DNA of 64,000 nucleotides, from assembly GCA_944391515.1 (NCBI GenBank), contig CALXTW010000011.1, positions 1-64,000 on the forward strand. The letters run 5' to 3'. Positions 34,395 through 42,249 of this stretch are shown here, one piece after another; the first letter of the stretch is position 1, and every line of letters starts with the position of its first letter. This DNA comes from an uncultured Alphaproteobacteria bacterium. GTDB taxonomy: Bacteria; Pseudomonadota; Alphaproteobacteria; RF32; CAG-239. A program made the position numbers and the translations under genes. The notes beneath the pieces are model-generated. The model ran no database searches, was not told the origin of the DNA, and saw only the letters and a program-made list of their open reading frames with translations.

Positions 34395-35120
34395 ATGAAC
34401 TATACCATGAAAAACCTTTTTTTTGTATTAATATTGTTTAATTTGTTCGCGCCTTTAGGTGAAGCTAAAGCTGCCGGGATGGATATACTCGCCAAACACC
34501 AATGTGAAGAACAAGATTTTTCCCTTAAAATAAATTTCACTACTTCATACGGAAAGTTGGTTTACGACCAATCTAAAACCAAGGCAGAGCTAAGCGTTAT
34601 GGCGCAAAGAGCCGGTATTTTTGAAAAAGGCGTTTTTGCCGCAGGATTAGCCTTGGTAAATATAGATTCGGAATATGAGCTCAACACCATGACGCAGTCT
34701 CTTTCTGATGGAGGACATTGTCTGATACCTTATCAATTAAACGTGCATGTCGGCTATTCGCAACCAATTATCTATTTAGCCAAAGAGTTGGAAAAGGGAA
34801 GCTGCACTTATAATTTGGTCTTGCGCCATGAGCAAGTTCACCAACAAATAAATAAACAAGCATTGGAATATTTTGTACCACAAATTTATCAGAGCATAAA
34901 AGAGCAAACAGCGCAGATAAAGCCAATGTATATTGCGCCACAATCCTCAGAAGACAAAGCGGCTCAGGAATTAACGAAAAAATACCATCAAATTATCACC
35001 CCTTTGGTTGATAATTTTCGTGACCAAATCCTAGCCGAACAATCAAAACTAGACAATCAGCAGCAATATCAAAGAGAAGGGGATATTTGCCGCCAGTTTA
35101 ACCGCAAATCCCGCTCTTAG
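34395..35120 (+). CDS. Exported putative zinc metalloprotease (HEQVH)
   Basis: A 241-aa exported protein. The signal peptide (NLFFVLILFNLFAPLGEAKA) has a cleavage site before AGMD. Near residue 147 the segment LRHEQVHQQ contains an H-E-x-x-H motif, the zinc-binding signature of many metallopeptidases, in a helix. Two Cys residues in the mature part could pair. It recalls DUF922-type proteins, but no family is certain. The 3' end overlaps the HAD gene by 23 nt on the opposite strand. Confidence 0.65.
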   Translation: MNYTMKNLFFVLILFNLFAPLGEAKAAGMDILAKHQCEEQDFSLKINFTTSYGKLVYDQSKTKAELSVMAQRAGIFEKGVFAAGLALVNIDSEYELNTMTQSLSDGGHCLIPYQLNVHVGYSQPIIYLAKELEKGSCTYNLVLRHEQVHQQINKQALEYFVPQIYQSIKEQTAQIKPMYIAPQSSEDKAAQELTKKYHQIITPLVDNFRDQILAEQSKLDNQQQYQREGDICRQFNRKSRS

Positions 35121-35802
35121 GATCTAAGCATTCATCTAAGAAAGAGCCAATGCCTTTGTAGGCATAGTCAATATAAGTCTTGTCTTTTGCTGAATTTCCG
35201 TTGTAGAAAATGCGAACGGTTGTCATGCCGATTTCTTTAGCAAATTCAAGATTTGAGTAACTATCGTCAACAAAAACACAGTCTTTGGGGGCAAGTTTCA
35301 AACGCTCACAAAGCTGTTTGTAAACATCAGAGCTTTCGTTTTTCTTGAAAGTGTCAAAATCCTCCACGGAATAGAATTTTCCTTTAAAGAAATCATACAA
35401 ACCGATGTGTTTCAAAATTTTTTCACATACATCGCGTGTGCTGGTAGAAAAAATATATTGGTCACAAGGGAGTTTTTCGAGCTTTTCGAGTAAATTTTCA
35501 TATGGAACGATAGGCTCAATCGGCTTACGTTTGTGATAAGCAAAAAAGATATCTTTAGGGCTGATACCATATTCTCTGACGAACATTTCGCCACCATCTC
35601 GATAAACGCGATAAGATTCTTTAACCTTTTCCTTAGCGGTCTTAAAATCAAGCGGAACGCCCAAATCTTCAATAGCAGCAATAGCGGTGGCTTCATCTAA
35701 AATATCTGCAAACTCCGGGGTAATCCGATAGAGAGTATTGTCCAAATCCCAGATAATATTATTTTTGCCAAATATCACTTTTTTACTCCATTTAATCATC
35801 AT
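35098..35802 (-). CDS. HAD-family hydrolase (pyrimidine 5'-nucleotidase-like)
   Basis: A 234-aa haloacid-dehalogenase phosphatase. Motif I is IIWDLDNTLY (nucleophile Asp plus acid Asp), motif II is FSTSTRD, the Lys of motif III is in FDTFKKNES, and motif IV is FVDDSYSNLEFA. The layout with a helical cap after motif I fits SDT1/pyrimidine nucleotidase proteins. The start is taken at ATG 35802 (MMIKWSKK), with no strong ribosome site; upstream codons look non-coding. Confidence 0.85.
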   Translation of the reverse strand: MMIKWSKKVIFGKNNIIWDLDNTLYRITPEFADILDEATAIAAIEDLGVPLDFKTAKEKVKESYRVYRDGGEMFVREYGISPKDIFFAYHKRKPIEPIVPYENLLEKLEKLPCDQYIFSTSTRDVCEKILKHIGLYDFFKGKFYSVEDFDTFKKNESSDVYKQLCERLKLAPKDCVFVDDSYSNLEFAKEIGMTTVRIFYNGNSAKDKTYIDYAYKGIGSFLDECLDPKSGICG

Positions 35803-35930
35803 CAAACCCAATAATTGTAACAGATAAAGCAAATTCGTCAACCTCAAAAAACACAAATAAAATAATTGAAAAACGCAAAAGAGGGGTTACATAAAAAATG
35901 TAGAATAATTTAAACCATGAGGGAAACGAG

Positions 35931-36272
35931 ATGAAAAAGATATTTTACGTTATGGGATTATGCGCATTGGCACTTGGGGCCTGCGATGGTAAAGACGCCA
36001 ATGCGCAAATGCAAGAGAGTATGGACGTTGGCTCACCCGAGGGTGCCAATATGCTCATGCTGAAAGAAAGCTATACCGTCACTGCGCCCGCAGCCAATCC
36101 CACACCTCAAACCAATGAACAGATGGAACCACTTCCGGGAGATCCGGGTGTAGAAGTTGCACCCCAACCGGAATCCTCTATGCCGGCAAGTGATAATAAT
36201 GCGCCAGATGATGCAGATGATTCAGAAGAACTAATTGAAGAAACCATTACCACAACCACGCAAGGGATGTAA
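35931..36272 (+). CDS. Small lipoprotein, Pro/Glu-rich
   Basis: A 113-aa protein with a lipoprotein signal MKKIFYVMGLCALALGACDG (lipobox LGAC, lipid Cys18). The mature part is acidic and rich in Pro, Met, Asn and Glu with no fold apparent. AGGGAAACGAG precedes the ATG. A terminator follows at once. Function unknown. Confidence 0.78.
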   Translation: MKKIFYVMGLCALALGACDGKDANAQMQESMDVGSPEGANMLMLKESYTVTAPAANPTPQTNEQMEPLPGDPGVEVAPQPESSMPASDNNAPDDADDSEELIEETITTTTQGM

Positions 36273-36303
36273 AACAAAGCCTCTCTTCGAGAGGCTTTGT
36301 TTT
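36273..36303. terminator. Bidirectional terminator
   Basis: AACAAAGCCTCTC (36273-36285) and GAGAGGCTTTGTT (36289-36301) form a perfect stem with U-runs on both strands. It serves the lipoprotein gene and the converging DUF1566-like gene. Confidence 0.9.
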
Positions 36304-37160
36304 TAATATACGACGACTGGTCGAACATTTCCTGCTACAGTCTTTGTTTTATCATAACAATAACCAAAACCGCTATCTAGGATTACATAGCAAGCATAAC
36401 CCGCATTTTGTTCCACAGAAGACCAATAATAGGCGTATTTATCTAATGGATAAACTAGAACTCTTGATTTAATGGTATCAAATGTATTTTTAACAACATT
36501 ATAAGTATCATAAAAATTTTGCAAATCTCTCATACTAGGCAAAAACCATTGTCCTTGTTTACAAAAGTCTTTACTACAACCTTTAGGATTATATAAATTA
36601 GCTGCATTTGCTGCATAAGTTGTACCGCTACATCCTCCATTCGTTGTAAGGATTTCTTTAGTATTGGCTCGTCCATCCACGCTACAAGTAGCTAGCGCAT
36701 TTAAATTCAAATCAGCAGTACAATTTGTTAAGAAAACAATATCACATTTGGCACTTGACCAATTCATTGCACCGCCGCTACCTGTATAATATATACTTCC
36801 ATCTTTTTTTGCATCGGTCAAAGCCATAGCTAAACGATGAGAGGTATCAAATACTATTCCTATGGGGGTGCGACTTGAATCTAGCTTATCAGGGCTAATA
36901 GCACAAGTTCCATCGCCATATAAAACATCTCCTACACTATCACAAGTTTTTGTTAATATTTTTTCTTCACAAAAAAGTTTGCTTGTGTCAAACGGACATT
37001 TAATTGCAGCAACGCCTGAACAATCACTCGCGGTCTTGGTATAGCCCAAAGTAGCGCAATCCGGTGTCGGCGTGCAATCAATAGCATAAGAATTGGTTGT
37101 GCTTAATATCAATCCAAATGCGGAGGATATTTGCAACATTCTTTTATATAACTTTCTCAT
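36303..37160 (-). CDS. Secreted DUF1566-like protein, pair 1
   Basis: A 285-aa exported protein. A signal peptide (about residues 1-26, ending TNSYA-I) is followed by the family motif CATLGYTKTASDC, then KCPFD..KLFC. The main domain has YGDGT, DTSHRLAMALTDAKKDGS, the NGGCSGTTYAANAANLYNP stretch, QWFLPSMRDLQNFYD, YYWSSVE and a final NVRPVVVY. The WxLPSxxEL/YWSS/VRPV pattern is that of DUF1566/FISUMP-type domains, found in surface proteins. AAGGAG is present. It lies 27 bp after the cysteine-rich gene and is nearly a paralogue of the gene at 62763. Confidence 0.8.
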   Translation of the reverse strand: MRKLYKRMLQISSAFGLILSTTNSYAIDCTPTPDCATLGYTKTASDCSGVAAIKCPFDTSKLFCEEKILTKTCDSVGDVLYGDGTCAISPDKLDSSRTPIGIVFDTSHRLAMALTDAKKDGSIYYTGSGGAMNWSSAKCDIVFLTNCTADLNLNALATCSVDGRANTKEILTTNGGCSGTTYAANAANLYNPKGCSKDFCKQGQWFLPSMRDLQNFYDTYNVVKNTFDTIKSRVLVYPLDKYAYYWSSVEQNAGYACYVILDSGFGYCYDKTKTVAGNVRPVVVY

Positions 37161-37187
37161 TTTCTTTCTCCTTTTTTGAATTGAATT

Positions 37188-38186
37188 TTAAGCATCTTTA
37201 CAAAATACAGCTGCACTATTGTATGGACATTTGACGTAGCCATTTGGACATTGACTTGCTGATTTTGTGTAGCCTAGCGTTGTGCAATTGGTTTGTGGGG
37301 AGGTGCACCAATAGGTATAATTTGTTGCGCACCCTATATCGCAATATTTTTGTGAACAATCTTCATAATCACAAACAACGCCATCCGGACAGCTAGAAAG
37401 CGAACATTTATTCTCGCAAGTTTTACAGTTATTGTAATATTTGGTACCATTCAACAGACAGTAGTCACTTGGTGTAACCGGTCCTAGTTCTGAACATGTC
37501 ATATTGTAGCCTGCTTTACATTGGCAGGAGGTATACTTGGTTGTTCCGTTATAGGTACAGCCCTCGCCGGCTCCTTCTTGGTTTGTTCCTGTGCAAGTTT
37601 GATTATAGTTGCTAGGACATACACATTCTGAATAATATTTTGTTTCTTCTTCGGTACAGCTACTGTTTGAAGGAACTTGTGGCTCCGTGCATTTTTCAAT
37701 TGGATATAATGTTCTATTGCAGACACATTTATATTTGCCACCACAACTATCCGTACTTAATTCGTTAGGTGAATTACATGTTGCTGAGGTATATTTATAG
37801 CTATCGGAACAGCATGTTTTAAAATATTTTAAGTTATAGGAACAGAAATCAAATTTCCAATATCCAGCGTCACAAGAATCTTTAGTATATCCTAAATTTT
37901 TGCAAGTTTGTTCCGAGGGATCATTAAATTCCACATTGCCGAAATCTATATTATCACCACCGGTTATGAATTGAACTGAGGCTGTTTGGAAAGAATTGCG
38001 CATAGGCAAGCCTATTCCTAGGCTTGCCCCTGACAAAGGTTCAAACTGATTTAGACTGGTTCTTACGAAGTGCGTGTATTGCTGAGAAACACCTTGCTCA
38101 GTCATAGAAACAAAAACATTTTCACTCGTGCCTCCCATAGCGGTTAGCACAAGCAACGATAATCCTATCGCAAGCTGCTTTCTCAT
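37188..38186 (-). CDS. Secreted cysteine-rich protein, pair 1
   Basis: A 332-aa exported protein. The signal peptide is at residues 1-22. After about 80 residues of Gly/Ser-rich sequence come repeated short Cys modules: KYKCVCNRTLYPIEKC, KYYSECVCPSNYNQTC, KYTSCQCKAGYNMTC, KYYNNCKTCENKCSLSSC and CDYEDCSQKYC. It ends with a CTTLGYTKSASQC...KCPYN unit, the same motif found in the DUF1566-like partner. The start at ATG 38186 is preferred (GAGGTG 4 nt upstream) over the ATG at 38198. Many disulfides are likely. The role, perhaps adhesin or surface layer, is unknown. Confidence 0.78.
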   Translation of the reverse strand: MRKQLAIGLSLLVLTAMGGTSENVFVSMTEQGVSQQYTHFVRTSLNQFEPLSGASLGIGLPMRNSFQTASVQFITGGDNIDFGNVEFNDPSEQTCKNLGYTKDSCDAGYWKFDFCSYNLKYFKTCCSDSYKYTSATCNSPNELSTDSCGGKYKCVCNRTLYPIEKCTEPQVPSNSSCTEEETKYYSECVCPSNYNQTCTGTNQEGAGEGCTYNGTTKYTSCQCKAGYNMTCSELGPVTPSDYCLLNGTKYYNNCKTCENKCSLSSCPDGVVCDYEDCSQKYCDIGCATNYTYWCTSPQTNCTTLGYTKSASQCPNGYVKCPYNSAAVFCKDA

Positions 38187-38212
38187 AATACACCTCATTA
38201 TAACTGAACTTT

Positions 38213-38284
38213 GTCACTTTATAATTTAGCATATTCAAAAGCGTTTGTCAAATAGATTTACGCGAAGAGTTATATTTTGGCTAA
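38213..38284 (-). repeat. 72-bp promoter-bearing repeat, copy B
   Basis: The second copy of the block at 1-72; the core is identical at 38226-38252 and there is a shared distal box at 38271-38284 (TTAGCCAAAATATA on the minus strand). It lies between the ftsI stop and the cysteine-rich gene. Confidence 0.8.
38223..38251 (-). promoter_or_regulatory. Sigma-70 promoter of cysteine-rich pair 1
   Basis: -35 TTGACA (38251-38246), 17-nt spacer, -10 TAAATT (38228-38223). Predicted transcription start is about 30 nt before the ATG at 38186. The same arrangement is present at 39-11. Confidence 0.8.
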
Positions 38285-38289
38285 TTAAA

Positions 38290-40068
38290 TTATCTTTTGG
38301 ATTTTTTTTCAAAAGTGGCTTCAATGATACGGCTTTGGCGTAGTTCATCTAAGTCGTAATTGGCCTTTAAATCAAGTTGCGGAGCAATTTCTGAAATAAT
38401 TTTTCCGGCAGTTGGCACGGTGTTCCAACCGGAAGTAACAAATCCCCAAGTCTCTTTTAGTGGTTTAGGCTCATCCATCACCATAAAGAAAGCATATTTA
38501 GGGTTAGAAGCAGGGAAGGTTGCCAAGAAAGAAGTCATCACTTTCTTGTCAACATATTTGCCATTTACAAGTTTGTTGGCAGTACCGGTCTTTCCGGCAA
38601 CTTCATAACCTAACACATTAGCTCTTTTACCAGAGCCTTTGGTAACCACGCCGCGTAAGAGTTTGCGCATTTGTTGAGAGGTATTAAAAGAGACGACCCT
38701 TTTGCTTTCTTTAGCAGAACCATTTTTCACCAAAGTCGGAGCGTGATAAATTCCACCGTTTACAATGGCCGAAAAGGCGCTGACTAGGTGTAACGGCGTA
38801 ATGGAAATACCATAACCATAGCCGACTGTTGCGGTTGTTTCTTCGCCCCAACGTTTTTCAGAAGGAATGAGAGGCACACCTTTTTCGGCAACTTCAATAC
38901 TGTGCACGGGTGTAAAGAAACCGAGATTACTCAAAAACTTGCGTTGTTCTTCTTTTCCAACAGTCAGGGCAATTCGAGCTGAGCCGATATTAGAAGAGTA
39001 AATTAAAATTTCCGGCAAATCGAGCCAACGGTTTTCGCCACGATAATCTTTTATGGTATTATAGCGAAGTTTTAAGGGCTTGGTCGCATCCCATTTATCA
39101 GAAACTTTAACTTTTCCGCTTTCCAATCCCATGGCGGCATTAAAAATCTTCAAAACAGAGCCTGGTTCATATACGCCTTTAGTTGCAAAGTTAAATAAGG
39201 CACGGTCAGGCACATTGTTCATCATATTAGGGTCATAGTCAGGCAAAGAAAGCATGGATATAATTTCGCCGGTATTCACATCCATCAAAATGGCGGCGGA
39301 ACCTTCGGCTTTAAATTTTTCGATTGCGGCTTGCAGTTCCATGCGAATAGTGTCTTGAATGCCGGAATCAATCGTTAACGTTAAAGGAATATCGGATTGA
39401 GTGAGACGTTCATCTAATTCTTTCTCCATACCGGCAATACCTTTGTTGTCAATATTGGTAGAACCCAGCAGTTGCGCAAAGAGTTCTTTGTGCGGATAAA
39501 TTCGTTTTTCTCCGTTTTCAAAGTCTAATCCAGGAATCCCCAAAGCGTTGATTTGGTATTGTTGTGACGGGGTTAAATTGCGTTTGATATAAACAAAGGT
39601 ACTTCTTCTTTGGAGTTTATCTAAAATATCTTCATATCTGATATCGGGCAAAATTGCGCTGAGTTTTGCGGCAGCTTTTACTTTGTTAGGAACTTTTTTC
39701 GGATTGGCATAAAGATTAACCGTAGGCAAAGATGTGGCGATAATTGTTCCGTTTCTATCCAAAATATCCGCGCGTTTAATAGGGTTTGCGGCATAAGCAA
39801 ACAAGTGTTTGGATTCTTCATCTTCTTCTAGGGCAGCGGTTTGGTGAATTCCGCCTGATAGGCAAACATCAAATAATCTGATGCAAATAACCAAATAAGC
39901 AAAAATAAAAAGTAAGGTAGCGAAAGCGACACGATTTTTAACGGTCACCAAAGGATCTCCGTCAAAAATATGGTTATTAAAAACATCATCTCTATCTATT
40001 TTGATTTCTTCCCCCGGAAGATAGAAATGCGCTTTATCTTTTTTGGAAAAATACTTCCCCCATAACAT
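38290..40068 (-). CDS. ftsI: Division transpeptidase FtsI (PBP3)
   Basis: A 592-aa class B penicillin-binding protein that crosslinks septal peptidoglycan. There is one N-terminal TM (about 45-68), a pedestal domain with ANPIKRADILDRNG, and the transpeptidase domain with active-site motifs SVLK (in EPGSVLKIF), SSN (in YSSNIGSAR) and KTGT (in AGKTGTANK). The C-terminal tail is Lys/Arg-rich. Genes mraZ, rsmH and ftsL lie upstream in dcw order; no murE follows. Confidence 0.96.
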   Translation of the reverse strand: MLWGKYFSKKDKAHFYLPGEEIKIDRDDVFNNHIFDGDPLVTVKNRVAFATLLFIFAYLVICIRLFDVCLSGGIHQTAALEEDEESKHLFAYAANPIKRADILDRNGTIIATSLPTVNLYANPKKVPNKVKAAAKLSAILPDIRYEDILDKLQRRSTFVYIKRNLTPSQQYQINALGIPGLDFENGEKRIYPHKELFAQLLGSTNIDNKGIAGMEKELDERLTQSDIPLTLTIDSGIQDTIRMELQAAIEKFKAEGSAAILMDVNTGEIISMLSLPDYDPNMMNNVPDRALFNFATKGVYEPGSVLKIFNAAMGLESGKVKVSDKWDATKPLKLRYNTIKDYRGENRWLDLPEILIYSSNIGSARIALTVGKEEQRKFLSNLGFFTPVHSIEVAEKGVPLIPSEKRWGEETTATVGYGYGISITPLHLVSAFSAIVNGGIYHAPTLVKNGSAKESKRVVSFNTSQQMRKLLRGVVTKGSGKRANVLGYEVAGKTGTANKLVNGKYVDKKVMTSFLATFPASNPKYAFFMVMDEPKPLKETWGFVTSGWNTVPTAGKIISEIAPQLDLKANYDLDELRQSRIIEATFEKKSKR

Positions 40069-40096
40069 TTCGTGCTTCTGCCTTAACCTTTAAGAG

Positions 40097-40483
40097 TTAG
40101 CGTTGCGCTTTAACCAATTTCTTCAGTTCTTTATTGCGCGCGGCCTGATTGTTAATGTTTCTTTGAGCGAGCATACGTTTATTTTCGGATTCGCTCTGAT
40201 ACTCAAATGGTAACGCAGAATAGTTAATAATTTGTTCAGGCTTGACCGGATTTAGCAAAATATGTTTTGCGGCCAGAGTTCTCAGTCTTGAAGGAGAGTT
40301 CAAATGGCTCCATTCGGCTTTCAAAACATGGATGGATTTCACATCGTCTTGAATGTTTTGATTAATGCGGTAAAGTTCTCTTTCCAGAGCTTGTACCTGA
40401 TTTTTCATTACAAACATTCCAAAACCAACCAAGCAGGTGAGGGTGACCCAGAGGCTTAAAGTTGCAGTTTTTGTACTATTCAT
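40097..40483 (-). CDS. ftsL: Division protein FtsL
   Basis: A 128-aa bitopic protein. It has a short cytoplasmic N-terminus, a TM at about residues 8-27 (LSLWVTLTCLVGFGMFVMKN) and a periplasmic leucine-zipper-like coiled coil (LERELYRINQNIQDD, LKAEWSHLNSP). FtsL bridges FtsB and FtsI. Position between rsmH and ftsI fixes the assignment; sequence identity in the family is low. Confidence 0.88.
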   Translation of the reverse strand: MNSTKTATLSLWVTLTCLVGFGMFVMKNQVQALERELYRINQNIQDDVKSIHVLKAEWSHLNSPSRLRTLAAKHILLNPVKPEQIINYSALPFEYQSESENKRMLAQRNINNQAARNKELKKLVKAQR

Positions 40484-40506
40484 ATCGCGTATCCTTTCTG
40501 GTAGCG

Positions 40507-41424
40507 TTACTTTTTGATGGCATAGCGTAATTTTGCCGAACGGGAGCGAATATTTGTTTCCAGCTCTTTCTGAGAGGGAACAATCGCCTTAGAGCATTCA
40601 GCAAGGCTAAAGCCGTCATCTTGGGGGTTAACATCTTTCCGGTAGCGAGAGACATGCACGTTTTTACCGGTATTTTCTCTAAAAAAGGTTTTAACAATGC
40701 GGTCTTCCAATGAGTGGAAACTGACCACAACGATTCGGCCCTTTGGCAAACACAAATCAAGAGCCCCTTTCAAACCACCTTCCAACTCACCGAGTTCATT
40801 ATTAACGATAATGCGTAATGCTTGAAAAGTTCTGGTTGCGGGGTCAATGGCATTAGGGGTCTTGTGAATCACGCTATAGATAATCTCGGCGAGTTCTTTG
40901 GTGGTGGAAATAGCTTGTTTTTTGCGATATTCCACAATTTTAGCAGCAATTTGGCGAGATTTGCGTTCTTCACCATATTTATAGATAAGGTCAGCCAAAT
41001 CTTTTTCTGAGGCGGTGTTGACGATATCGGCAGCTGTTTCTCCCTCGCAAGACATTCTCATATCCAAAGGAGCATCTTTTGAAAAAGAGAAGCCGCGCTC
41101 TGCCTGGTCAAGCTGCATGGATGATACGCCGATATCAAACACCACACCGTTAATCCCTTGGTTGACGAGTTCTTTGATGGAACCAAACGTTCCTTGGCGA
41201 AAATCAAATCTCTCGCCAAAGGCATCTTTGAGTTCTTGTACTCTTGGCAAAACCGTCGGGTCACGGTCAATGGCAATCACTTTGCAGTTGGCTGATTTCA
41301 GAATTGCTTCGCTGTATCCACCGTTACCAAAGGTAGCGTCAACATAAACTTCGCCGTCTTGCGGGTTGAGATATTCAAGCACCTCTTGGAGCATAACCGG
41401 AATATGTTTGGCTTTTTGCATCAT
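40507..41424 (-). CDS. rsmH: 16S rRNA m4C1402 methyltransferase RsmH
   Basis: A 305-aa SAM-dependent methyltransferase (MraW). Start HIPVMLQEVLEYL, SAM motif VDATFGNGGYSEAIL, then VFDIGVSSMQLDQAERGFSF, DMRM and IVVVSFHSLEDRIVKTFF are all typical. Its ATG overlaps the mraZ stop by 4 nt. Confidence 0.97.
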   Translation of the reverse strand: MMQKAKHIPVMLQEVLEYLNPQDGEVYVDATFGNGGYSEAILKSANCKVIAIDRDPTVLPRVQELKDAFGERFDFRQGTFGSIKELVNQGINGVVFDIGVSSMQLDQAERGFSFSKDAPLDMRMSCEGETAADIVNTASEKDLADLIYKYGEERKSRQIAAKIVEYRKKQAISTTKELAEIIYSVIHKTPNAIDPATRTFQALRIIVNNELGELEGGLKGALDLCLPKGRIVVVSFHSLEDRIVKTFFRENTGKNVHVSRYRKDVNPQDDGFSLAECSKAIVPSQKELETNIRSRSAKLRYAIKK

Positions 41425-41891
41425 GCTTGTGCTCCAGCGGGAAGTTTGAGAGATGGGCGCTTTTTCAAAACTTCGGCACGAATGCGAGCTTCTTCTTTTG
41501 CCCAGTTTTCAGGGTTCCAAATTTGGAATTTGCGACCTTTACCGACAAAAACGGCCGTATCGGTAATTTCGGCGTGTTTCAGGAGCTTTTCGGTCAAAAC
41601 AATACGTCCCGTGCTGTCAAAAGCAAATCTTTTGGCATCACCGAAAATCAAATTGGTCAAATCATCTTGTTCTTGGGAGAAAAAGTCGAGGCTGCTTTCC
41701 ATGTCGGAGGCCAGCTTTTCCAAAAGTTCTTCGGGACAGCCTTCAATACAAGGCGAGGTCAAACTGCGGTAGCAAACAATCTCGGTTGATAATTCTTTAA
41801 CGATTGAGCGGTAATCTGAAGGCAAGGAAACACGGCCTTTACTATCGACCTTGTTTACCACTGTGTCCATAAACAGAAAAGTTTTGCTCAA
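41421..41891 (-). CDS. mraZ: Transcriptional regulator MraZ
   Basis: A 156-aa double-SpoVT/AbrB protein that regulates the dcw cluster. Each half has the D/S-K/T-GR motif: NKVDSKGRVSLPSDYR and AFDSTGRIVLTEKLL. The start is the TTG at 41891 (SKTFLFMD), with GGAG 8 nt before it; this gives the usual family N-terminus. An ATG further in (MDTVV) is the alternative. Its own operator is at 41943. Confidence 0.93.
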   Translation of the reverse strand: MSKTFLFMDTVVNKVDSKGRVSLPSDYRSIVKELSTEIVCYRSLTSPCIEGCPEELLEKLASDMESSLDFFSQEQDDLTNLIFGDAKRFAFDSTGRIVLTEKLLKHAEITDTAVFVGKGRKFQIWNPENWAKEEARIRAEVLKKRPSLKLPAGAQA

Positions 41892-41933
41892 CTTTTTGAC
41901 TCCGGATTAACCATAAATTGCCCTAATGTTTAT

Positions 41934-41969
41934 GGTATATCATGGGAATTTATGGGAATCAATGGGAAT
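41934..41969 (-). promoter_or_regulatory. mraZ promoter with MraZ-type TGGGA repeats
   Basis: Three TGGGAAT units begin at 41943, 41953 and 41963 on the plus strand, exactly 10 bp apart, the TGGGN-N5 spacing known for MraZ sites. They overlap a minus-strand promoter: -35 TTGATT (41962-41957), 17-nt spacer, -10 TATACC (41939-41934). The repeats read opposite to the gene. Autorepression is inferred. Confidence 0.8.
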
Positions 41970-42133
41970 TTTTAGTATTTCATTAACTGTTCTATTAATG
42001 TTCTAATAATATTTAAAGCGATTCGCGCCAATCCCTTGCAGGCTTTGGCTTGCGTAAAAATAAAAAATATGGGGATATTTTGAAAAATTTTTTTAGCCTT
42101 GTTTAAATCTCGTTTTGGACTCAATTTTGTCTA
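41970..42133. other. Intergenic stretch without gene
   Basis: Between the mraZ operator and the promoter at 42134 I see AT-rich sequence with one weak GC-rich hairpin (GCAGGC/GCTTGC near 42035-42055). No open reading frame, tRNA or terminator is convincing. Confidence 0.5.
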
Positions 42134-42162
42134 TTTACGAACCGTAAATTTTGTGCTATTAT
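42134..42162 (+). promoter_or_regulatory. Sigma-70 promoter of the orphan gene at 42250
   Basis: -35 TTTACG (42134-42139), 17-nt spacer, -10 TATTAT (42157-42162). The transcript start near 42169 leaves an 80-nt leader. Confidence 0.6.
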
Positions 42163-42193
42163 CAATTCTAGTGAATTTATTATTATTAAAAAA

Positions 42194-42238
42194 CTTCTTT
42201 GCAAATTGGGCACTTGTGAAGAAGAAACCTTAAGCCCA
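42194..42238 (+). promoter_or_regulatory. Predicted pseudoknot in the leader of the 42250 gene
   Basis: Stem 1: CTTCTTTGCAA (42194-42204) with TTGTGAAGAAG (42214-42224), 11 pairs including two G-U. Its loop holds TGGGC (42207-42211), which can pair with GCCCA (42234-42238) downstream, giving an H-type pseudoknot that ends 11 nt before the ATG. It could gate translation. It does not match a riboswitch I know. Confidence 0.4.
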
Positions 42239-42249
42239 TTTTAAGAATT

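Noticed and set aside
41943-41969. Insertion-sequence end or repeat
   Set aside because: The TGGGA repeats fit the MraZ site spacing and lie upstream of mraZ.
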